Source: Corynebacterium sp. HMSC036D02
GTDB lineage: Bacteria; Actinomycetota; Actinomycetes; Mycobacteriales; Mycobacteriaceae
NCBI RefSeq assembly: GCF_001836165.1
Contig: NZ_KV827693.1
Span: forward strand, 103,216 to 167,215
Direction of reading: 5' to 3'
DNA: 64,000 nt
In this document: in pieces, positions 30,511 through 42,019 of the stretch
Numbering within the stretch: position 1 is the stretch's first letter
Layout: every line of letters starts with the position of its first letter
The notes under the pieces: generated by a model
Databases searched by the model: none
What the model was told of the DNA's origin: nothing
Seen by the model: only the letters and a program-made list of their open reading frames with translations
Made by a program: the position numbers and the translations under genes

Positions 30511-33500
30511 CTATGCGCGGATGCTGCTTACCTGGCGGATGATGCCGAAGCGGTGCATCGTCACCGAGACCGCCTGCTCGAGGAGGAAGGGAAGGAGCTC
30601 GCGGCGGCCGTCGGCCAGCACCGGCTGGTCTAGGACCACGGAGTTGGATTCCACCGCGGCCTCATAAACACCCGGCTCGACAGAACCCACGGTTCGAATG
30701 CGCGCGGACTCCAAGCCGGAAACCTCGCGGGCGAAGGCGCTTGCCTCCACGGCATCGACGTCAAAGCCCAGCTCGCGCAGCTCCGCGGCCTTTACCGGGG
30801 CGGCGCTGAAGCGCACGGGGGAGCCGGTGCGGGTGGCGGCGAGGGCGAGGCGGGAGACGTCGCGAAGCGCGGCATCAGTGCCAATGCGCACCTGGAGCGG
30901 GGTGAGCACCGGGCGGTAGCGGAAGACGTTGGCCTCGCAGACCAGGCCGGCGCGGTCGTGCTTGCGGCCGAATTCCTGCTGCCAAGCCAGCTCATCGAGC
31001 TCCGCCGCGCGCCACAGCCAGGCGGTGTCCTCCTCCGAGAGCTCCAGATTTCCAAAGGCACGCAGCTGGGCTGCCACCGGCTGCGAGATGTCCACGTCGA
31101 AGGGGCGCAGCGGACCCTCGGACCAGGTGCCGAACTGGGTCACGTAGTTCGGGCCGCCTGCCTTGGCGCCCGGGCCCATGACGGACTTCTTCCAGCCGCC
31201 GAAGGACTGGCGCTGCACAATCGCGCCCGTGATGCCGCGGTTGACGTAGGCGTTGCCCACCTCGACGCGCTCGAGCCAGTAATCGATTTCGTCGTTATCC
31301 AGCGTGTGGATGCCGCCGGTCAGGCCGTAGCCGGTGGAGTTCTGCCACTCGATGGCCTCATCCAGGGTCTCCGCATGCATGATGCCAAGCACCGGGCCGA
31401 AGCACTCGTTGACGTGGAACCAGGAACCTGGGCGCACGTTATCGCGGATACCCGGCGACCACAGGGTGCCCTCCTCGTTGAGCTTCTCCGGCTTCACCAG
31501 CCACTTTTCACCCGGCTCCAGCTGGGTCAGGCCGCGCAGCAGCTTCTCGCCCGGGGCCTCGGCTAGGCCATTCATCGTCGTGGTGATGTCGTAGCCGGGG
31601 CCGGTGATGAGGGTCTTGACGGCGTCGACAAGCTGCGAGCGCAGGCGCTGCGACTCGCCAGCCGCGCCGACGAAGATGACCAGGGAGGATGCGGAGCACT
31701 TCTGGCCGGAGTGGCCGAAGGCGGAGAGGTAGAGGTCCTGGATAGCCAGGTCCGGGTCCGCGGACGGGGTGATGATGAGCGCGTTCTTGCCGGAGGTCTC
31801 CGCCATGATGTTGAGCTCTGGCTTCCAGGAACGGAAGAGCTTGCCGGTATCGGAAGCGCCGGTGAGGATGACGGCGTCGACATCGTCGTGGGAGATGAGC
31901 GCGCGGCCGGCGTCACCCTCATCGGTGAAGACGAGCTGGACCAGATCCGGGTCGAGGCCCTGTGCCTCCAGACCGGCGCGGAAGGCCTCCACGACGAGCT
32001 TCGCGCAGTGCACGACCTGCGGCGCTGGCTTGATGATGACGGCGGAACCCGCAGCGAGGGCTGCCGCGATGCCGCCGGTGGGGATGGCCACCGGGAAGTT
32101 CCACGGCGGGGTCACCACGGTCACGCGGTGGGGCGTGAACTCGGCGGCGTAGCTCTCCAGCAAGCGCGCGGACTGCGCGTAGTAGGTGCAGAAGTCGATG
32201 GCCTCGGAGATTTCCGGGTCGGTCTGCGTGACAGTCTTGTTGGCCTCGTAGGCGGCCACGGAGATGAACTCGCCGCGGTGGTTGGCCAGCTCATCGGCCA
32301 CGGCTTCGAGGGCGCGGGCGCGGTCCTCGGCAGGGCGCGCGCCCCACTCGGCGCCGAGCTCGGCGGCGCGGGCCACGTGCTTGTCGACGACCCCCGCATC
32401 CGTCACCTCCTCCACCCCGTGCTCACCCGGGTCGGTGGCCAGGGCCTTAAGCGCCCACTCGCGGTTGGCTTCCAGGGCCGGGTCGGTGTCTGGCTCGTTG
32501 GCGAAGCGCCCTGTGCGCGGTGCCTGGCGGCCGGCAGCCTGCTCGGCCTCCTCCAGGCGGTTTTGGGTGCGGCGCGGGCCGGCGAAGGTATCCCAGCGCT
32601 GCTCGACGGCCTCGCGGAAGACCTGCTCCTGGTCCTTAAGCGCCTGCTCCTCCGGGGCGAAGAGGGCGTAAAGGAAGTTCTGTGGTGCGGAGTTTTCCTC
32701 CAAGCGGCGCACCAGGTAGGAGACCGCGACATCGAAGTCCTCCATGTGCACCACTGGGGTGTAGAGGATCTGGCGGCCCTCGAAGGCATCGCGGACCGCG
32801 GCCTGCTGGGCCGGGGACATGCCCTGGAGCATTTCGGAATCCATCATGCGCATGACACCGCGCTTGGTGCCCAGCTTGTAGGCAAAAGCCGCGGTGTAGA
32901 GGTTGTGGGTGGCCACGCCGATGCGCACGCAGTCGGCGAACTCGGGGCGCAGAATGTAGTCGAGTAGGCGGTAGTAGTTGGCGTCCACCTCTTCCTTCGT
33001 GGCGTAGGGAGCAGACGGCCAGCCGTGGATTTCTCCCTGCACGTGCTCCATAGAAAGGTTGGCGCCCTTGACGATGCGAATCTTGATGTGCGCACCGCCT
33101 TCAGCCACGCGATTCTTGGCGAACTCCGCGAGGTGGGCCAAGGCGTCGAAGGTATCGGGCAGGTAAGCCTGCAGCACGATGCCGGCTTCCAAGTGCATGA
33201 ACTCCGGCTCGCTGAGGAGCTCAGTAAACAGGCGCACGGTGAGGTGGAGGTCGTGGTACTCCTCCATATCCAGGTTGATGAAGACCTTGTCCGGGCGCTT
33301 GACCGCGGCTTCATACAGCGGGCGCAGGCGCTCCTTGAGGCGAACCAGCGAGCCCTCGATGTCCCACGGGTTGAGCTGGGCCACCATGGAGGAAGCCTTG
33401 ACAGACACGTAGGTCACGCGCGGGTTCTGGATGAGCTTCAAGGTGCGGTCAGCGCGGGAGCGGGCTTCCTTATCACCGAGCACGGCCTCACCGAGGAGGT

Positions 33501-33954
33501 TCAGGTTGAGCTGCTCGCCGGATTCTGCGGCCTTGTCCAAGGTCTTGTTGAGGGCTTCGCCCTCGGCATCGAGCACCAGGTGGCCCACCATCTGGCGCAT
33601 GCGCATGCGGGCCAGTGGCATGACCAGGTTCGGCAGGATAGGCCCGAAGAAACCGCCCAGGCCCACCAGCGATCCGTTGATGAGGCCGAGGAAGGAAGCG
33701 TCATAGGTGGTGGTGACGGACTTCAGCGCGTGGGCGGCTACCTTGTCATCTTCGGGGCGCATGACGCGGTCCACGAAGTCCATGGTGAAAGCCACTCCAT
33801 CCGGGTTGCGCAATAAGTCAGCGAGCTGTTCTGTGGCCGGGTCCTGCTCGTCGGCGGTGGAGGCGAGCCAGGAGTGGGCTTGGGCCGCGGCGGCGTCGAT
33901 CAGCGCGGCGTCGATGTCGGTGGATTCGGGCACGGGGGTGTGAGCGTTTGTCAT
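30511..33954 (-). CDS. putA: Bifunctional proline dehydrogenase / L-glutamate gamma-semialdehyde dehydrogenase
   Basis: 1147 residues. The N-terminal FAD-dependent proline dehydrogenase barrel spans about 90-460 (KASSMVAQLNPW, IRIVKGANLSMEH, VATHNLYTAAFAY). The NAD-dependent P5C dehydrogenase spans about 520-1000 (VVTPPWNFPVAIPTGG, FRSWKPELNIMAETSGKNALI, catalytic Cys in FGHSGQKCSAS, YVNRGITGAIV). It oxidises proline to glutamate in two channelled steps. There is no N-terminal ribbon-helix-helix DNA-binding domain, so it should not autoregulate like E. coli PutA. Divergent from dnaK across ~500 bp. Confidence 0.97.
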   Translation of the reverse strand: MTNAHTPVPESTDIDAALIDAAAAQAHSWLASTADEQDPATEQLADLLRNPDGVAFTMDFVDRVMRPEDDKVAAHALKSVTTTYDASFLGLINGSLVGLGGFFGPILPNLVMPLARMRMRQMVGHLVLDAEGEALNKTLDKAAESGEQLNLNLLGEAVLGDKEARSRADRTLKLIQNPRVTYVSVKASSMVAQLNPWDIEGSLVRLKERLRPLYEAAVKRPDKVFINLDMEEYHDLHLTVRLFTELLSEPEFMHLEAGIVLQAYLPDTFDALAHLAEFAKNRVAEGGAHIKIRIVKGANLSMEHVQGEIHGWPSAPYATKEEVDANYYRLLDYILRPEFADCVRIGVATHNLYTAAFAYKLGTKRGVMRMMDSEMLQGMSPAQQAAVRDAFEGRQILYTPVVHMEDFDVAVSYLVRRLEENSAPQNFLYALFAPEEQALKDQEQVFREAVEQRWDTFAGPRRTQNRLEEAEQAAGRQAPRTGRFANEPDTDPALEANREWALKALATDPGEHGVEEVTDAGVVDKHVARAAELGAEWGARPAEDRARALEAVADELANHRGEFISVAAYEANKTVTQTDPEISEAIDFCTYYAQSARLLESYAAEFTPHRVTVVTPPWNFPVAIPTGGIAAALAAGSAVIIKPAPQVVHCAKLVVEAFRAGLEAQGLDPDLVQLVFTDEGDAGRALISHDDVDAVILTGASDTGKLFRSWKPELNIMAETSGKNALIITPSADPDLAIQDLYLSAFGHSGQKCSASSLVIFVGAAGESQRLRSQLVDAVKTLITGPGYDITTTMNGLAEAPGEKLLRGLTQLEPGEKWLVKPEKLNEEGTLWSPGIRDNVRPGSWFHVNECFGPVLGIMHAETLDEAIEWQNSTGYGLTGGIHTLDNDEIDYWLERVEVGNAYVNRGITGAIVQRQSFGGWKKSVMGPGAKAGGPNYVTQFGTWSEGPLRPFDVDISQPVAAQLRAFGNLELSEEDTAWLWRAAELDELAWQQEFGRKHDRAGLVCEANVFRYRPVLTPLQVRIGTDAALRDVSRLALAATRTGSPVRFSAAPVKAAELRELGFDVDAVEASAFAREVSGLESARIRTVGSVEPGVYEAAVESNSVVLDQPVLADGRRELLPFLLEQAVSVTMHRFGIIRQVSSIRA

Positions 33955-34138
33955 TGGGATTCCTTCTGTGTTGGTGGTGGGTAGGTCAGGTGGCTAAGCC
34001 GGGTGGACCGGCGGTCGGTCGCCAGCACGACGGGTGCGCAGCACAGGAGAAATCATCGAATCCGTGTCCCTTTTCTCAATGGGTACTTCAGGCGCGACGG
34101 CGAGGGCCTGAATGATGTGTCGCGTCGAATGTGCGGAC

Positions 34139-34167
34139 AGTATATGAAATCCTTATCACTCATTCCA
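34139..34167 (-). promoter_or_regulatory. Probable putA promoter
   Basis: On the minus strand TGGAAT (34167-34162) and TATACT (34144-34139) are separated by 17 bp. The -10 is close to consensus and the -35 weak. It would give a leader of about 175 nt to putA. Confidence 0.4.
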
Positions 34168-34298
34168 GCGTGGGGGCAGTTAGGTCACGTTCGGCTAGCC
34201 CCGTTTCCTGAGAGCTGTGATTTGCATGACATTTCCGCTTGGCATAGCCCTGTTGAGCTGGGGAAATGGAGGGGCGAAAAAGAAAGTTGAGTCGGGCG

Positions 34299-34324
34299 GG
34301 AACAACTTTGGCGTTGGTGCCGTT
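34299..34324 (+). promoter_or_regulatory. SigH-type heat-shock promoter of dnaK
   Basis: GGAAC (34299-34303), an 18-bp spacer, then GTTG (34322-34325). This fits the corynebacterial SigH consensus GGAA-N18-20-GTT. It is about 140 bp upstream of the dnaK start and directly before the HspR-like operator. The clpB region contains the same arrangement. Confidence 0.65.
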
Positions 34325-34330
34325 GCGTAG

Positions 34331-34351
34331 GTTGAGTGACCAGCACTCAGG
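34331..34351. promoter_or_regulatory. HspR operator (HAIR-like) upstream of dnaK
   Basis: TTGAGT-GACCAGC-ACTCAG (34332-34350) matches the HspR-associated inverted repeat CTTGAGT-N7-ACTCAAG in 12 of 14 conserved positions. Located just downstream of the SigH -10, where repressor binding would block initiation. A second partial dyad AAGTTGA...TCAACTT (34405-34429) lies nearer the gene. Confidence 0.75.
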
Positions 34352-34462
34352 TTTGGATGACTTTGGGTGTCGCTTCTGTTAGAGTCGCTGACTGGACGCG
34401 GCAGAAGTTGAGTCGCGCATTATCAACTTAAGAAAAACCCCAACAAGCAAGGAGAAAAGATC

Positions 34463-36307
<1,845 letters not shown>

Positions 36308-36310
36308 ACC

Positions 36311-36976
36311 ATGACCTCCCCTCAGGACCCGGGCAACCCGGCCAACACCGACCCTGATGCAACCTCCGCTGAGGCTGCGGAGGCTGCCGCCGCTGAGGCT
36401 GCTTCTGCCGACGGCGTCGTGGATGACGCCACCGCGGGCACCGCTGAGGCAGAGGCTGCGGTTGAGGATGCCGCTCGCGACATCGCTGATGAGAACGCCA
36501 GTGCTGAGAACTCCCTGGAGGCTCAGCTGGCTGAGCGCACCGAGGACCTGCAGCGTCTCAACGCGGAGTACACCAATTACCGCCGTCGCACCGAGCGTGA
36601 CCGTCAGGCCGTGATCGAGACCACCAAGGCCAAGGTCCTGGCAGATTTCCTGCCTATCCTTGATGACCTGGAGCTCGCGCGCCAGCACGGTGACCTCAAC
36701 GAGGGGCCGCTCAAGGCCATCGCAGACAAGCTCACGGGCGTGCTGACTAATAACCAGCTGGCCCCGTTCGGCGCCGAGGGCGACGCCTTCGACCCCGAGG
36801 TGCACGAAGCAGTCCAGGACCTCTCGACTGGTGACGAGCAGGTCGTCGGCACGGTCCTGCGCCGTGGCTACACGGTGGGCGAGCGCGTCGTGCGCACCGC
36901 CATGGTGATTATCGCCGACCCCGCCGAGTCAGCCGATACCGCTGACAGTCCGGATAGCTCGGATAGCGCAGAATAG
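36311..36976 (+). CDS. grpE: Nucleotide exchange factor GrpE
   Basis: 221 residues, three bases after dnaK. A long Ala/Glu/Asp-rich N-terminus (about 1-75) precedes the coiled coil ([31 protein letters not shown]) and the C-terminal beta domain ([50 protein letters not shown]). It releases ADP from DnaK. The C-terminus has an Asp/Ser-rich extension typical of corynebacteria. Confidence 0.98.
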   Translation: MTSPQDPGNPANTDPDATSAEAAEAAAAEAASADGVVDDATAGTAEAEAAVEDAARDIADENASAENSLEAQLAERTEDLQRLNAEYTNYRRRTERDRQAVIETTKAKVLADFLPILDDLELARQHGDLNEGPLKAIADKLTGVLTNNQLAPFGAEGDAFDPEVHEAVQDLSTGDEQVVGTVLRRGYTVGERVVRTAMVIIADPAESADTADSPDSSDSAE

Positions 36977-36985
36977 GTATCGCAG

Positions 36986-37018
36986 GTGGCGTCAGGGTTC
37001 AGTGTTCCTTGGCGCCAC
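36986..37018 (+). terminator. Hairpin between grpE and dnaJ
   Basis: GTGGCG (36986-36991) pairs with CGCCAC (37013-37018), followed by GCTTCTTTTC and an AT-rich stretch up to the dnaJ ribosome site. It is a modest stem that could act as a partial terminator reducing dnaJ-hspR expression relative to dnaK-grpE. Confidence 0.4.
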
Positions 37019-37110
37019 GCTTCTTTTCATTACTTAATTAGCATTTTTACTTAGCAAAAAATCTTAAACCCTAACCATTTATCGACTCTCCTGAAAGGAG
37101 GAGATGCCCA

Positions 37111-38316
37111 GTGAACGCTAAGCCAGAATGGGCAGACAAGGATTATTACGCGGATCTGGGGGTCTCCTCGTCCGCAACCGCCGAAGAGATTAAGCAGGCT
37201 TATCGCAAGCTGGCCCGCAAGAACCACCCCGACGCCAACCCGGATAACCCCGCGGCGGCGGAAAAATTCAAGCAGGTGGCGGAGGCCTATGATGTGCTCT
37301 CTGATAAAGCTACCCGCAAGGACTATGACCAGTTCAAGGCCATGATGCGCGGTGGCGGCTTTGGACGGAGAGGAGGCGCCGGGTTTCCCGGCGGGTTTCG
37401 ATCCACGCACATGGGTGGACCGGGTGCGCAAGAATTCGACCTCTCCGACATCTTCGGAGGATCCGCTCGAGGAGCGTCTCAAGGCGGCGGTCTTGGGGAT
37501 ATCTTCGGTGGCGTTTTCAACCGCGGCGGTGGTGCTGGCCACACAGCTCGGCCGTCGCGGGGGGCCGACGTCGAAACGCAAATAACCCTCGACTTCCGCG
37601 AGGCAGCGAAGGGAACGACCATTCCTTTGCAGCTCAGTGGCGAAGCTCCCTGCACTACGTGCCACGGCTCCGGCTCGAAGAGCGGGAAGCTGACGACGTG
37701 CTCGACGTGCGATGGCACCGGGTTCACCTCTGAGCAGCGCGGTACCTTCGGTTTCTCGGCGCCGTGCACGGACTGCGATGGCACCGGCCAGCGCGCCGAG
37801 GATCCGTGCCCGGATTGCTCTGGGTCCGGAACGGTGCACCGCACCCGCTCCATCACGGTGCGTATCCCCGCTGGAGTGATCGATGGTCAGAAGGTGCGCC
37901 TTGCCGGGCAAGGCGAAGCCGGCCCGAACGGCACGCCGTCCGGTGACCTCTTCGTGGCGGTCACGGTAAAGCCCGACAAGGTATTCACCCGGGAAGGCGA
38001 TGATCTGCACGTGACCGTCCCGGTCTCCTTCGCGGAGCTGGCCTTAGGGGACACCATTACGGTGCCGACCCTCGATTCGCCCGTGCGCGTGAAGGTACCG
38101 GCGGGCACCCCCGATGGCCGCACGTTGCGCGTGAAGGGCCGCGGTGTGGCCAAGCGCGGCGGCAAGGCCGGTGACCTCATGGTGACCGTGCAAGTTACGG
38201 TGCCCTCTACGCTGGATGCGGCGGCCTCCTCGGCGCTGCGCAGTTACGCCCAGGCGGAGAAGGACTCCGGCTTTGATCCGCGTGCCGGCTGGGCCGGTAA
38301 CACGGTAGCGCGCTAA
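37111..38316 (+). CDS. dnaJ: Co-chaperone DnaJ (zinc-finger type)
   Basis: 401 residues from GTG 37111, with GAAAGGAGG about ten bases upstream. J-domain 10-75 with HPD at 39-41, then a Gly/Phe-rich region. Four zinc-binding repeats are visible ([32 protein letters not shown]), followed by the two C-terminal peptide-binding domains. It stimulates DnaK ATPase and delivers substrates. The HspR gene starts 12 bp after its stop, the conserved actinobacterial order dnaK-grpE-dnaJ-hspR. Confidence 0.98.
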   Translation: MNAKPEWADKDYYADLGVSSSATAEEIKQAYRKLARKNHPDANPDNPAAAEKFKQVAEAYDVLSDKATRKDYDQFKAMMRGGGFGRRGGAGFPGGFRSTHMGGPGAQEFDLSDIFGGSARGASQGGGLGDIFGGVFNRGGGAGHTARPSRGADVETQITLDFREAAKGTTIPLQLSGEAPCTTCHGSGSKSGKLTTCSTCDGTGFTSEQRGTFGFSAPCTDCDGTGQRAEDPCPDCSGSGTVHRTRSITVRIPAGVIDGQKVRLAGQGEAGPNGTPSGDLFVAVTVKPDKVFTREGDDLHVTVPVSFAELALGDTITVPTLDSPVRVKVPAGTPDGRTLRVKGRGVAKRGGKAGDLMVTVQVTVPSTLDAAASSALRSYAQAEKDSGFDPRAGWAGNTVAR

Positions 38317-38328
38317 AGGAGGTGTGAG

Positions 38329-38751
38329 ATGAGCAAGGACAGAACAAACCGAAGTGATGCGGCGCAGCCCAAGGCGATGTATGTCATCTCCGTGGCCGCG
38401 GAACTGTCCGGCATGCATGCTCAAACTCTGCGCACGTATGACCGGATGGGGCTGGTTTCCCCAGCCCGCACCTCCGGGGGTGGGCGCCGTTATTCGGAGA
38501 GCGATATTGAGCTCTTGCGCAAGATTCAGACGCTCTCGCAGGACGATGGCGTGAACCTGGCTGGCATTAAGTCCATCATCGAGCTGACTGCGGAGCGCGA
38601 CCGCCTCGCCGCCGAGCGCGATGAATTGCAGGCAGAAGTTGAGCGCCTGCGCAGCCAGGCCCGCCCTTCCCGCGGCGAGCTGGTCCACGTACCGCGCTCG
38701 ACCTCCGTGGTGATGTGGACACCTCGCCGCAACCGGCGCCGCGACAGCTAG
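38329..38751 (+). CDS. hspR: Heat-shock repressor HspR (MerR family)
   Basis: 140 residues, AAAGGAGG upstream of the ATG. The MerR-type winged helix is AMYVISVAAELSGMHAQTLRTYDRMGLVSPARTSGGGRRYSESDIELLRKIQTL (about 17-70). A dimerisation coiled coil follows (TAERDRLAAERDELQAEVERLRSQ), then a basic tail. HspR binds HAIR operators; such sites lie before dnaK and clpB in this window, so the gene closes a negative feedback loop. Confidence 0.97.
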   Translation: MSKDRTNRSDAAQPKAMYVISVAAELSGMHAQTLRTYDRMGLVSPARTSGGGRRYSESDIELLRKIQTLSQDDGVNLAGIKSIIELTAERDRLAAERDELQAEVERLRSQARPSRGELVHVPRSTSVVMWTPRRNRRRDS

Positions 38752-38758
38752 GCGCTTT

Positions 38759-38795
38759 CCCCCCTCCTCTATGGAGGGGGGTTCTGCTGTTTTGG
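38759..38795 (+). terminator. Terminator of the dnaK operon
   Basis: Nine-bp perfect stem CCCCCCTCC / GGAGGGGGG (38759-38767, 38773-38781), five-base loop, then TTCTGCTGTTTT. Eight bases after hspR. Confidence 0.88.
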
Positions 38796-39093
38796 CCATC
38801 TACAGCCTGCTTGGCTGAAGTCTTCATGCTCTTTGCTTAACAAGTGTCATTGTTGCCAAAGTTCGTGCTCAAAATTGCTCTGGACCGTGAAACTTTGGCA
38901 ACGAGGGCAGTTAGGGCAGTAGGTTCGGGAGCCTTTGGGTAACAACCCCAAAAGCTTTCTTCTTTGAAAACGTGAGTTTGGCAAAACTGATCGCTACACT
39001 CGCATTCAATGTTGTGTTGCCCATCACTTTCCTGAAGATTTGTGTGGGCGGCCGCCGTGAGGAAACTGAACCCACTAGAAAGGCAGTAGGCAC
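38796..39093 (+). other. Leader region of the aldehyde dehydrogenase gene
   Basis: No gene seen. Contains copy B of the TTGCCAAA element (38853-38901), another TTTGGCAA half-site (38977-38984) and TGTG-N8-CACT (39013-39028), one mismatch from the GlxR consensus TGTG-N8-CACA. AAACTTTGGCAA also resembles the acetate regulator RamB site, but with an extra G. GAAAGGCAG precedes the start codon. Confidence 0.5.
38853..38901. repeat. 11-bp inverted repeat, TTGCCAAA element (copy B)
   Basis: TTGCCAAAGTT (38853-38863) pairs perfectly with AACTTTGGCAA (38891-38901), 27-nt spacer. The right arm with its flank (TTTGGCAACGAGGGCAGTT, 38893-38911) matches copy A at 18 of 19 positions; the left flank is less conserved. 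Confidence 0.75.
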
Positions 39094-40614
39094 ATGACTC
39101 TGTATGCAAACCCCGGAACCCCTGATGCCATCGTCAACTTCCGTGAGCGCTACGACAACTACATCGGCGGCGAGTGGGTTCCGCCGGTTGATGGCGAATA
39201 CATGGACAACATCACCCCGGTGACCGGTGAGGTCTTCTGCCAGGTGGCCCGCGGCAAGGAAGCCGACATCAATCTGGCCATCGACGCTGCTGAGAAAGCC
39301 TTCGAGACCTTCGGCAAGACCACCCCGGCCGAGCGTGCGCTCCTGCTGCATCGCATCGCGGACCGCATTGAGGAGAACCTGGAAAAGATCGCCGTCGCGG
39401 AAACCTGGGAGAACGGCAAGGCCGTACGCGAGACCCTCGCCGCTGATATCCCGCTGGCCGTAGATCACTTCCGCTATTTCGCCGGCGCCATCCGCGCCCA
39501 GGAGGGCCGCCTTTCCCAGATTGACCAGGACACCGTGGCTTATCACTTCCATGAGCCGCTGGGAGTGGTGGGCCAGATCATTCCGTGGAACTTCCCGCTA
39601 TTGATGGCGTCGTGGAAGATTGCGCCGGCGCTGGCCGCCGGCAACACCATCGTGATGAAGCCGGCCGAGCAGACCCCGGCATCGATCCTGCTGCTCATTG
39701 AGATCATCGAGGACCTCCTTCCCAAGGGCGTGCTCAACATCGTCAACGGTGTTGGTGAGGAAGCGGGCGTGGCGTTGTCTGCCTCGGATCGCATCGCCAA
39801 GATTGCCTTCACTGGCTCCACCCCGGTGGGCAAGATCATCAACAAGGCCGCTGCGGACAAGGTCATTCCTGTCACGCTGGAGCTCGGTGGCAAGTCGCCG
39901 TCCATCTTCTTCGCGGACATCATGGACAAGGACGATGCCTACCTGGAGAAGTGCGTCGAAGGCTTCGTTATGTTCGCGCTCAACCAGGGTGAGGTCTGCA
40001 CCTGCCCGTCGCGCGCGCTCATCCATGAGGACATTGCGGACAAGTTCCTGGAGCTGGCCGTGGAGCGCGTGAAGAAGATCAAGATCGGCCACCCGCTCGA
40101 TACCGAAACGATGATGGGCGCGCAGGCTTCCCAGGAGCAGATGGACAAGATCGCCGAATACCTTGAGATCGGCCCGAAGGAAGGTGCGGAGACCCTCATC
40201 GGTGGCCACGTGAACAAGGTGGAGGGCCTGGAGAACGGCTACTACATTGAACCGACCGTCTTCCGCGGCACCAATGACATGCGTATCTTCCGCGAGGAAA
40301 TCTTCGGCCCAGTACTCTCCGTGGCTACGTTCAAGGACTTCGAGGAAGCCATCCAGATTGCTAATGACACCAACTTCGGCCTGGGCGCTGGCGTGTGGTC
40401 GCGCCACCAGAACACCTGCTACCGCGCCGGGCGCGAAATCCAGGCCGGCCGCGTGTGGGTCAACCACTACCACGTGTACCCCGCTCACAGCGCCTTCGGT
40501 GGTTACAAGGAGTCCGGCATTGGCCGCGAGAACCACCTCATGATGCTCACTCACTACCAGGAGACGAAGAACATGCTGGTGTCCTACTCTGAGGAGCAGG
40601 CTGGTCTGTTCTAA
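39094..40614 (+). CDS. ald: NAD-dependent (acet)aldehyde dehydrogenase
   Basis: 506 residues, full-length ALDH. The cofactor motif is FTGSTPVGK, with Glu263 in LELGGKSP and catalytic Cys302 in [22 protein letters not shown] and the conserved C-terminal block follow. Length and position after hspR match corynebacterial acetaldehyde dehydrogenase Ald, which oxidises acetaldehyde to acetate during ethanol use. The upstream region has sites resembling GlxR and RamB motifs, in line with carbon-source control. Its terminator lies within the 3' coding end of the convergent hydrolase gene. Confidence 0.93.
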   Translation: MTLYANPGTPDAIVNFRERYDNYIGGEWVPPVDGEYMDNITPVTGEVFCQVARGKEADINLAIDAAEKAFETFGKTTPAERALLLHRIADRIEENLEKIAVAETWENGKAVRETLAADIPLAVDHFRYFAGAIRAQEGRLSQIDQDTVAYHFHEPLGVVGQIIPWNFPLLMASWKIAPALAAGNTIVMKPAEQTPASILLLIEIIEDLLPKGVLNIVNGVGEEAGVALSASDRIAKIAFTGSTPVGKIINKAAADKVIPVTLELGGKSPSIFFADIMDKDDAYLEKCVEGFVMFALNQGEVCTCPSRALIHEDIADKFLELAVERVKKIKIGHPLDTETMMGAQASQEQMDKIAEYLEIGPKEGAETLIGGHVNKVEGLENGYYIEPTVFRGTNDMRIFREEIFGPVLSVATFKDFEEAIQIANDTNFGLGAGVWSRHQNTCYRAGREIQAGRVWVNHYHVYPAHSAFGGYKESGIGRENHLMMLTHYQETKNMLVSYSEEQAGLF

Positions 40615-41762
40615 TACCTGCTGGCTATGACCCCCAGACCCCGCAGAAATGCGGGGTCTTTCCAATAGGAGCCATGATCCCCCGGCAGGCCGCTCGTGCC
40701 GGGCACGGCCGTTGCGCCGAAGGTCGGGGAAGAGGGATCGGGGCCGTGGATTCCGCCGTGCGGGCCGGTGGCAATCGCGATGGGGTCCTCGGTATTCCGC
40801 GCACTCCACACTCGGCCGTGCAGCTGCGAGGCGCTAGCCACGGAAGCGCCCGGGCTGCCGATGAGCACGATGTCATCCGCAACATAGTCCTGCTGTGCTG
40901 CCTTGCCCACCACCACGGAGCCATAGGAGTAACCCAGAAGGATGTGCTGCGCGTGAGGAAAGCGCTGCCGCAAAGCGCGCTGGAAGCGGCCCAGCTCAGT
41001 AGCACCGCGGCGCGCTGGGTCCTCGTGTGCAGCGCGGGGCAGCGAGGTCGGGGCGGCATATCCAATCCACGCCACCGTGGGGCCATTGGTGGCGCGCGCG
41101 ATGGCGCGGGCGCGCTCCACGGCGGTGGGCCAGCTCGCTGCATCAGAAGAACCTACTCCGCCCACAAACGTGCTCACCTGCGCGGCCTGAGTGCCGATAC
41201 CTTCGGGGTCCACGAGCGCCACCAATCGCCCGGGGCTGGCCTCCAGCACGGTGATATCCGGGTTGGCCGCGGCGAGGGAGCGAACTTCCTCGCTAGCCAT
41301 GGTCAGTTGGATCTGGTGCAGCTCAGTGAGAGACAGGTCGCTGAAATCCTCCAAGCGGCTCGGCGGCTGTGCCATCTCTGGAGTGCACAAGGCGTTTAGT
41401 TGGCGGGCGCAGGCCCAATCGAGGACGTCGGCCAACGCATCTAATTGCCCAAGCGCCACGCTGGTGGGCTCAGCAAATGCAGGGGTCGCAGCGAGCTGCA
41501 GGGCGCGTGCGCGCAGCTGTTCAATCCTCTCCTGCAGCGGCGCATAGAGGCTCAGGATCCGCGCGGCCAGGCGCATCTGCTGCGCGGGTTCTAACAGCGT
41601 GTCGGTGGCGCGCTGCAATGCCCGCCGCGCAGCATCGGAGGCTGTACCGGAAAGCGCTAGGCCTGACCAATGATGGCGCGAGTCAGCGATATAAAGCTCA
41701 AGCTCAGAAGCGGAACCTTTCATCCGTTCGGCCTCCGCGCGCAGTTCTGCCGCCGCACTCAT
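40611..41762 (-). CDS. DUF1023-type alpha/beta hydrolase
   Basis: 383 residues. The N-terminal ~150 residues are helical and WXG100/ESX-like in style ([33 protein letters not shown]). A serine-hydrolase domain follows with nucleophile elbow [13 protein letters not shown], and a late GDHGSYW with the likely catalytic His. This fused layout is typical of the actinobacterial DUF1023 family, whose substrates are unknown. The start overlaps the stop of the upstream 86-residue gene (ATGA) and the stop overlaps ald by four bases. No signal peptide is visible. Confidence 0.87.
   Translation of the reverse strand: MSAAAELRAEAERMKGSASELELYIADSRHHWSGLALSGTASDAARRALQRATDTLLEPAQQMRLAARILSLYAPLQERIEQLRARALQLAATPAFAEPTSVALGQLDALADVLDWACARQLNALCTPEMAQPPSRLEDFSDLSLTELHQIQLTMASEEVRSLAAANPDITVLEASPGRLVALVDPEGIGTQAAQVSTFVGGVGSSDAASWPTAVERARAIARATNGPTVAWIGYAAPTSLPRAAHEDPARRGATELGRFQRALRQRFPHAQHILLGYSYGSVVVGKAAQQDYVADDIVLIGSPGASVASASQLHGRVWSARNTEDPIAIATGPHGGIHGPDPSSPTFGATAVPGTSGLPGDHGSYWKDPAFLRGLGVIASRY
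40636..40663 (+). terminator. Terminator of ald, inside the convergent hydrolase coding sequence
   Basis: Perfect stem AGACCCCGC / GCGGGGTCT (40636-40644, 40651-40659), six-base loop, then TTTCC on the plus strand. It begins 22 bp after the ald stop and encodes residues near the C-terminus of the minus-strand hydrolase. Confidence 0.75.
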
Positions 41763-42019
41763 TTGCTTCCTGCCAGACGTGTGGAAAGCTCGGAATCAAG
41801 ATCCTGGGTCACACCCACGAAGCTCTCAAGCTCTTCTAAACGCGCCCGCCGAGACTGTTCGCTGGCGCTCCGCGCATCCTCCCACCGCGCGCCGAGGAGA
41901 GCTAGCGCGTGGGCCGTGCGAGGAGGCTCTAGCAAGGAAGGAGAGGCGGTGGGGGAGGCATGGCCGAAGAGGTCGCGGATCTGCTCGCGAGCAGCACTGT
42001 CAATGTCAAGGTGGTTCAT
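41759..42019 (-). CDS. Small helical protein co-translated with the DUF1023 hydrolase
   Basis: 86 residues, Ala/Arg/Glu/Leu-rich and predicted all-helical (ARWEDARSASEQSRRARLEELESFVG...), with no membrane segment. Its TGA overlaps the hydrolase ATG, which strongly suggests co-translation and perhaps a physical complex. Similar small partners precede DUF1023 genes in other actinobacteria and are reminiscent of the two-helix WXG100 proteins, though no WXG motif is present. Function unknown. Confidence 0.7.
   Translation of the reverse strand: MNHLDIDSAAREQIRDLFGHASPTASPSLLEPPRTAHALALLGARWEDARSASEQSRRARLEELESFVGVTQDLDSELSTRLAGSK

Larger units (their letters stand above)
33955..34462. other. 508-bp divergent promoter region between putA and dnaK
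   Basis: No convincing gene. It holds a likely putA promoter (34139-34167, minus), a SigH-like promoter with an HspR-like operator for dnaK (34299-34351), and an additional AAGTTGA/TCAACTT dyad close to dnaK. The open frame at 34003-34290 has no ribosome site or protein-like composition. Confidence 0.7.

Noticed and set aside
34003..34290. 95-codon open frame between putA and dnaK
   Set aside because: No ribosome site, atypical composition, and it overlaps the probable putA promoter.
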